This document shows positions 60,815 through 64,000 of a DNA stretch of 64,000 nt, piece after piece; positions within the stretch are counted from its first letter, which is position 1, and the number at the start of each line of letters is the position of its first letter. A model generated the notes under the pieces. The model was not told the DNA's origin. It ran no database searches and was given only the letters and a program-made list of their open reading frames with translations. Origin of the DNA: Rhodococcus sp. B7740 (lineage in GTDB: Bacteria > Actinomycetota > Actinomycetes > Mycobacteriales > Mycobacteriaceae); NCBI RefSeq assembly GCF_000954115.1, contig NZ_CP010797.1, positions 62,001 to 126,000 of the forward strand, written 5' to 3'. The translations under genes were made by a program, and so were the position numbers.

Positions 60815-62170
60815 TCAGATCTCTATGAGCGTCAGTAGTCGCGCCGCGAACAACGCTGCGCCGTAGGCGGTGTCCTGGGCGCGGGTGGAGACCGAGACAT
60901 CGGGGAGCACCTGCGCGCGGGCATCTCGAACGCTGGCCATGCTCGCCCAGCCGCCGGTGAGCAGCGTGGAACGGGCCGGGGCAACCTCCGCGTCGAGGGC
61001 GGCGATGAGCCGCGCGATCTCGTCGTTGCCGTGCAACAGAATCGAACGGAACAACTCCGCCGCGTTCACCCCGTCCGTCCGCACGGTGATCGACAGAACC
61101 CCGTCGTCGTTGCGGGCTCCGGCGATGTCGATACCGCCGTCGGTGGACGGTCCACCGGCAGGCAATGCGCACACCCGCTGATCGAGCAGGTCACGCCCGG
61201 CGCGGTCGGTGATGTCGCACAACTGCAACGCCCGTCGCATCAACAGCCCGGTCTTGACTCCGGCGACGAGTACGTGTTGGCCCGGAACCACATGCCGCAC
61301 CGAATTGATCAGATGATCGGCCAGACGGCTTCGTGCATCGGGCGTCAGCGGAGCGTCGAGCACTCGCAGCAGCACCTCGGCGGTTCCCATCGACACGTGA
61401 TAGCGGTCGTTGGGGATTGCCCCACCCGATACGGCGGAGACGAGGTGGTCATGGCCGGCCACGGTCAACCGTGCCCCCGCGATGGCGTCGGGGAGGGCGG
61501 GTCCGGTTGCCGTTCCCAGATCCGTGCCCGCATCGACGAGAGGCGGGATGAATTCGGCCCCGACGCCCAAGTGCGTCAACATCTCCGACCACGGCTCGCC
61601 GGTGTCCTGATCGAGCAGGCCGGTTCGGGAACCGAGCGAGTAATCGGCCACCGCGCGGCCACCGAGGGACAGCACGACGAACTCGGGAAGGTTGAACCAT
61701 CGCAGTCCGGCCAGCTTCAGTCCGTTGTCGCGCAGGTGCGCGATCTTGACCACCGACACCTGGACGCCGACGGGAAGGCCTGTCTTCCCGGCGAACCGGT
61801 CACGTAGATCCTGGGGTAGTGCGTCGACCTGCTGTTGCCCTCGGGGATCGAACCACGCGAATGCCGGCGCTCGGACAACGTTGTCTTGATCCAGAAGAAA
61901 GCCCGTCTCACCCATTCCGGACACCGCGATCGCATCGATGCGCGACGCGGGATCGCCGGTCACCTCGGGCAGTCGGCGCGCGACGGCCTCGAGCAGATTC
62001 GCGATGGTGGCGAGCAAGTCCTCGGCCGCGAGATCGGTGGTACCGCCCGGGCCGTGACGCCACGGTGTCGGACTCTGCTCGATGAGCATTTCGGTGCCGG
62101 CATCGTCGGTGACGAGTACTTTGACGCCGGTGCTCCCGAGGTCCAGTCCCGCAACAAGTCTGGGGTTCAC
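60815..62170 (-). CDS. FGGY-family carbohydrate kinase
   Basis: A protein of 451 residues from GTG 62170, 10 bp after the LacI stop; ATG 62209 would overlap the LacI gene. FGGY features are LVAGLDLGSTGVKVLVTDDA (phosphate 1), IAVSGMGETGFLLD, AFAWFDPRGQQQ, TVAGHDHLVSAVSGG (catalytic Asp) and LLTGGWASMASVRDAR. It phosphorylates a sugar or polyol whose identity is not evident; xylulokinase- or AI-2-kinase-like members are closest in general look. A variant of the LacI operator lies inside this gene at 61872-61887. Confidence 0.92.
   Translation of the reverse strand: MNPRLVAGLDLGSTGVKVLVTDDAGTEMLIEQSPTPWRHGPGGTTDLAAEDLLATIANLLEAVARRLPEVTGDPASRIDAIAVSGMGETGFLLDQDNVVRAPAFAWFDPRGQQQVDALPQDLRDRFAGKTGLPVGVQVSVVKIAHLRDNGLKLAGLRWFNLPEFVVLSLGGRAVADYSLGSRTGLLDQDTGEPWSEMLTHLGVGAEFIPPLVDAGTDLGTATGPALPDAIAGARLTVAGHDHLVSAVSGGAIPNDRYHVSMGTAEVLLRVLDAPLTPDARSRLADHLINSVRHVVPGQHVLVAGVKTGLLMRRALQLCDITDRAGRDLLDQRVCALPAGGPSTDGGIDIAGARNDDGVLSITVRTDGVNAAELFRSILLHGNDEIARLIAALDAEVAPARSTLLTGGWASMASVRDARAQVLPDVSVSTRAQDTAYGAALFAARLLTLIEI
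61872..61887. promoter_or_regulatory. Intragenic copy of the LacI-type operator within the kinase gene
   Basis: CGGACAACGTTGTCTT keeps the 12-bp core GACAACGTTGTC of the two intergenic operators and half of the outer bases. It lies in codons for DQDNVV of the FGGY kinase, about 1.1 kb from one operator and 1.4 kb from the other. It could be an auxiliary site for looping or a chance match. Confidence 0.5.
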
Positions 62171-62180
62171 GGAGTTGGTC

Positions 62181-63185
62181 TCATTTCTGTACGGGTAGGG
62201 GGAGTGCATGCGAGAGTCTTTCCACCAACGTGGTGGGCGCGACCTGCTGCTCCGGTTCGAGGTAGGGATCGTCGAAACGCTGCACCAGCCGATCGAACGC
62301 GAGTGTGCCGATGCGATACGGGTCTTGGTCGATGCATGTCACCGATGGACTGACGGCATCGGCGAGCGAGAAATTACCGAACGAGACCATCGCCACGTCG
62401 GTGCGATCCATTTCGTGCAGCACCGATACCACGGCCGTCGCATGACGTGCGTTGGCGACGAAGAAGGCGGTCGGCGGATTGCGTAGTGCCAGTAGCTTCT
62501 TCACCACGGGCCGTACCGAATCGGCGGCGTGCGACACCGGGGGAGCAAGTGCCACGTCCGGCTTCTGGCCGAGGTTCGCGAGAACATCGAAATACGCCTC
62601 ACGGCGCAACTGCGCGGTCTGCAGTCGATCGTCGAAGCCGAGCAACGCAATTCGGGTGTGCCCGCCCTCCACCAGTTTCTCGACGGCTCGTTTGGCAGCG
62701 CCGTAATCGTCGACGATGACCGAATCGAGTCCCGGGATGGAACGGTCGATGGTCACCGTGGGCAATGTCCGACGCCGAGGCACGAGGAAGTCGCTGTGAT
62801 CGCCGACCGGCGCGAGAATGATGCCGCGCACGTGTTGACCGGCCAGCAGTGCCAGCTGGTCACGTTCGCGCTGGGCGTCGAACCCGGTGCTGCCGACGAT
62901 GACGGCGAGTCCGTGTTCGAGAGCTCGATCCTCGACGGCACTGACCAGGGAAGCGAAGAACACGTCGTCGATGGAGTCGACGACGATGCCGATGGTGTTG
63001 CCCGATCCCGATTTCAACGAGCGCGCAGCCGAATTGGGGACGTAGTTCAGCGTCTGCACCGCGGCCTCGACGCGTTCGCGCAACTCGGGCAAGACGGTGT
63101 CCACGCCATTGACGACGCGGGAGACGGTCTTGAAGCTGACGCCTGCCAATGCGGCGACGTCTTTGATGCTTGCGCGCTCGGTCAC
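62181..63185 (-). CDS. LacI-family transcriptional repressor
   Basis: A protein of 334 residues from GTG 63185. The LacI HTH is clear (SIKDVAALAGVSFKTVSRVV), with hinge-helix region PNSAARSLKSG. A periplasmic-binding-type effector domain follows (IGIVVDSIDDVFFASLVSAV, VRGIILAPVGDHSDF, GLDSVIVDDYGAAKRAVEKL). It should bind the GACAACGTTGTC palindromes at 60782, 61872 and 63231 and respond to a sugar or sugar phosphate. It is co-transcribed with the FGGY kinase and divergent from the small kinase gene. Confidence 0.93.
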   Translation of the reverse strand: MTERASIKDVAALAGVSFKTVSRVVNGVDTVLPELRERVEAAVQTLNYVPNSAARSLKSGSGNTIGIVVDSIDDVFFASLVSAVEDRALEHGLAVIVGSTGFDAQRERDQLALLAGQHVRGIILAPVGDHSDFLVPRRRTLPTVTIDRSIPGLDSVIVDDYGAAKRAVEKLVEGGHTRIALLGFDDRLQTAQLRREAYFDVLANLGQKPDVALAPPVSHAADSVRPVVKKLLALRNPPTAFFVANARHATAVVSVLHEMDRTDVAMVSFGNFSLADAVSPSVTCIDQDPYRIGTLAFDRLVQRFDDPYLEPEQQVAPTTLVERLSHALPLPVQK

Positions 63186-63230
63186 GTGAACTCTCGATCG
63201 GAGGGATTGCGTTTCGCTGTAGCAAGGTGC

Positions 63231-63246
63231 GAGACAACGTTGTCTT
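63231..63246. promoter_or_regulatory. LacI-type operator between lacI-like and kinase genes
   Basis: GAGACAACGTTGTCTT contains the 14-bp perfect palindrome AGACAACGTTGTCT. It lies 46 bp from the repressor start and directly before the divergent kinase start, so binding would block both directions. Confidence 0.85.
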
Positions 63247-63260
63247 GTATGATTCCCGCT

Positions 63261-63842
63261 ATGCCTCATGTCTGTCAAGACGTTTCCGTGATCGATCGGG
63301 ATCGACTGCCGGTCCTTCTCGTCGCGGGTGCTGCCGGGAGTGGAAAGACCACCCTGGGACGCGAGCTGGCGCGCCGTTTCCGCATCCCCTTGCTCGACCT
63401 CGACACCCTGACGAATCCGCTTCTCGATCAGCTGGATTCGGTGTCGGTCGGCCCGCACTGGAACAGTCCAGGGCCGCACTCGGAGCAGATTCGAGCCGGC
63501 CGATATGCAGTATTGCTCGCCGCTGCCACCGATCTCGTGGACATCGGTCAGCGGCCGGTCCTCGTGGCTCCGTTCACTCGTGAGCTGACCGGTGGCGCGG
63601 AATGGGAGCAGCTGATCGCGCAATTGGCACCGGCCACAACGTCGGTCGTGCACGTGGACGGCTCGCCGGAACTTCTGGCGCGTCGACGGGCGGCCCGTGG
63701 GGCGGAGCGCGACGCACATCGGCCGTCGGATACTCCGGCGGAGAAGCCGCGTGTTCCTCATCTGCGGGTCGATGCCGAGCTGTCCACCGAGCAGCAGGTC
63801 GAGCTGGTCGCGGGAACTCTCGAGGGCTACGTGCAGCGATGA
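63261..63842 (+). CDS. P-loop kinase, gluconokinase/shikimate-kinase-like
   Basis: A protein of 193 residues from ATG 63261; ATG 63249 is a possible earlier start. The Walker A motif is VAGAAGSGKTTLGRELARRF, followed by a substrate Asp region LLDLDTLTNPLLDQL and an Arg-rich lid ELLARRRAARGAERDAHR. The layout matches gluconokinase-type small-molecule kinases. It probably phosphorylates a sugar acid or polyol in the same pathway as the FGGY kinase. The operator at 63231 is immediately upstream. Its 3' end overlaps the convergent LacI-type gene by 16 bp. A longer upstream frame is a shadow of lacI. Confidence 0.85.
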   Translation: MPHVCQDVSVIDRDRLPVLLVAGAAGSGKTTLGRELARRFRIPLLDLDTLTNPLLDQLDSVSVGPHWNSPGPHSEQIRAGRYAVLLAAATDLVDIGQRPVLVAPFTRELTGGAEWEQLIAQLAPATTSVVHVDGSPELLARRRAARGAERDAHRPSDTPAEKPRVPHLRVDAELSTEQQVELVAGTLEGYVQR

Positions 63843-64000
63843 TCGCTTCCGGGCGTGCACGATCGACGTTCGATCAGCTCGACCTCGAGTATGTTTCGCC
63901 GCTTGAAGCGCTTGCCGGGATTCTCGATTCGGCCCAGTAGTCGCTCGATGGCCAACCGGCCCAGCCGAGCAGGATTCTGGTCGATCACCGTCACCGGTGG
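63827..64000 (-). CDS. C-terminal end of a LacI-type repressor, cut by window edge
   Basis: The last 57 residues are visible. They read PPVTVIDQNPARLGRLAIER, then LLGRIENPGK and ILEVELIERRSCTPG. This is the characteristic C-terminus of LacI/GalR effector domains: T-V-x-Q-x-x-x-x-LG-x-x-A-x-x-x-L, then a last strand and R-x-S. The start lies beyond base 64000. It would be the second such repressor in this sugar locus. It overlaps the small kinase gene by 16 bp tail to tail. Confidence 0.8.
   Translation of the reverse strand, partial: PPVTVIDQNPARLGRLAIERLLGRIENPGKRFKRRNILEVELIERRSCTPGSDHRCT

Noticed and set aside
1-64000. CRISPR arrays, tRNA or rRNA genes and phage attachment sites
   Set aside because: Reading both strands found no regularly spaced repeats, no tRNA-like cloverleaf with a GTTCGA-type T loop, and no direct repeats flanking the island.

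Overview
The window looks like chromosome from a mycolate-type actinomycete, most likely Rhodococcus or a close relative. The evidence is high G+C with strong third-position G/C, two F420-type enzymes (an LLM-class oxidoreductase and a PPOX-class protein), frequent GTG starts, and long operons joined by ATGA or GTGA overlaps. The genus is an inference. No tRNA, rRNA or CRISPR array was seen.

Region 1 (1-11138) is an accessory, defence-like island. It begins inside a large DUF1998-type superfamily 2 helicase with a C-terminal nuclease-like domain. A UvrD-like superfamily 1 helicase follows. Next is an IS3-family element with mappable ends (5816-7079, 3-bp target duplication ATC). It lies immediately before, and probably within the start of, an OLD-like ATPase/TOPRIM nuclease gene. 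After about 1 kb without a convincing gene comes a small CHAT (caspase-like) protein. From about 7085 to 11138 the DNA is visibly richer in A+T than the rest.

Region 2 (11139-26264) looks like one regulon for taking up and degrading an unknown amide- or imide-type compound. It holds an ABC importer (two permeases, ATPase, lipoprotein), an amidase, ATP-dependent hydantoinase/oxoprolinase subunits HyuB and HyuA, and a FadR-type regulator. Downstream are MaoC hydratase, family III CoA transferase, MmgE/PrpD protein, acyl-CoA dehydrogenase and CitE-like lyase genes. The same 17-bp palindrome precedes both the importer operon (14739) and the CoA operon (21030). Both hyuB and the amidase carry single-base frameshifts.

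Region 3 (26330-32572) holds miscellaneous genes: a divergent SDR/LysR pair, three uncharacterised proteins, a nucleoside deaminase, a PPOX-class protein and a HipBA toxin-antitoxin module.

Region 4 (32829-44180) is an 11-gene overlapping operon with a divergent TetR gene. It resembles C7-cyclitol biosynthesis clusters (validamycin, acarbose, cetoniacytone). It encodes a 2-epi-5-epi-valiolone synthase-like cyclase, VOC epimerase, ROK kinase, HAD phosphatase, several dehydrogenases, a KAS III-like enzyme with an altered catalytic triad, and an MFS exporter.

Region 5 (44193-58623) looks like amine or amino-alcohol catabolism. It has a class III PLP enzyme of the phospho-lyase type, two choline-kinase-like phosphotransferases, an amidase, SDR, M20 amidohydrolase, sodium:solute symporter with its small partner, and an inositol-monophosphatase-like enzyme. 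A GntR/HutC regulator, a copper amine oxidase operon and an acyl-CoA ligase complete it. One box is shared by the two operon promoters.

Region 6 (58692-64000) holds an alpha/beta hydrolase and a sugar locus (YihT/LacD-like aldolase, FGGY kinase, LacI repressor, gluconokinase-like kinase) with three copies of a palindromic LacI-type operator. It ends in the C-terminus of another LacI-type repressor cut by the window edge.
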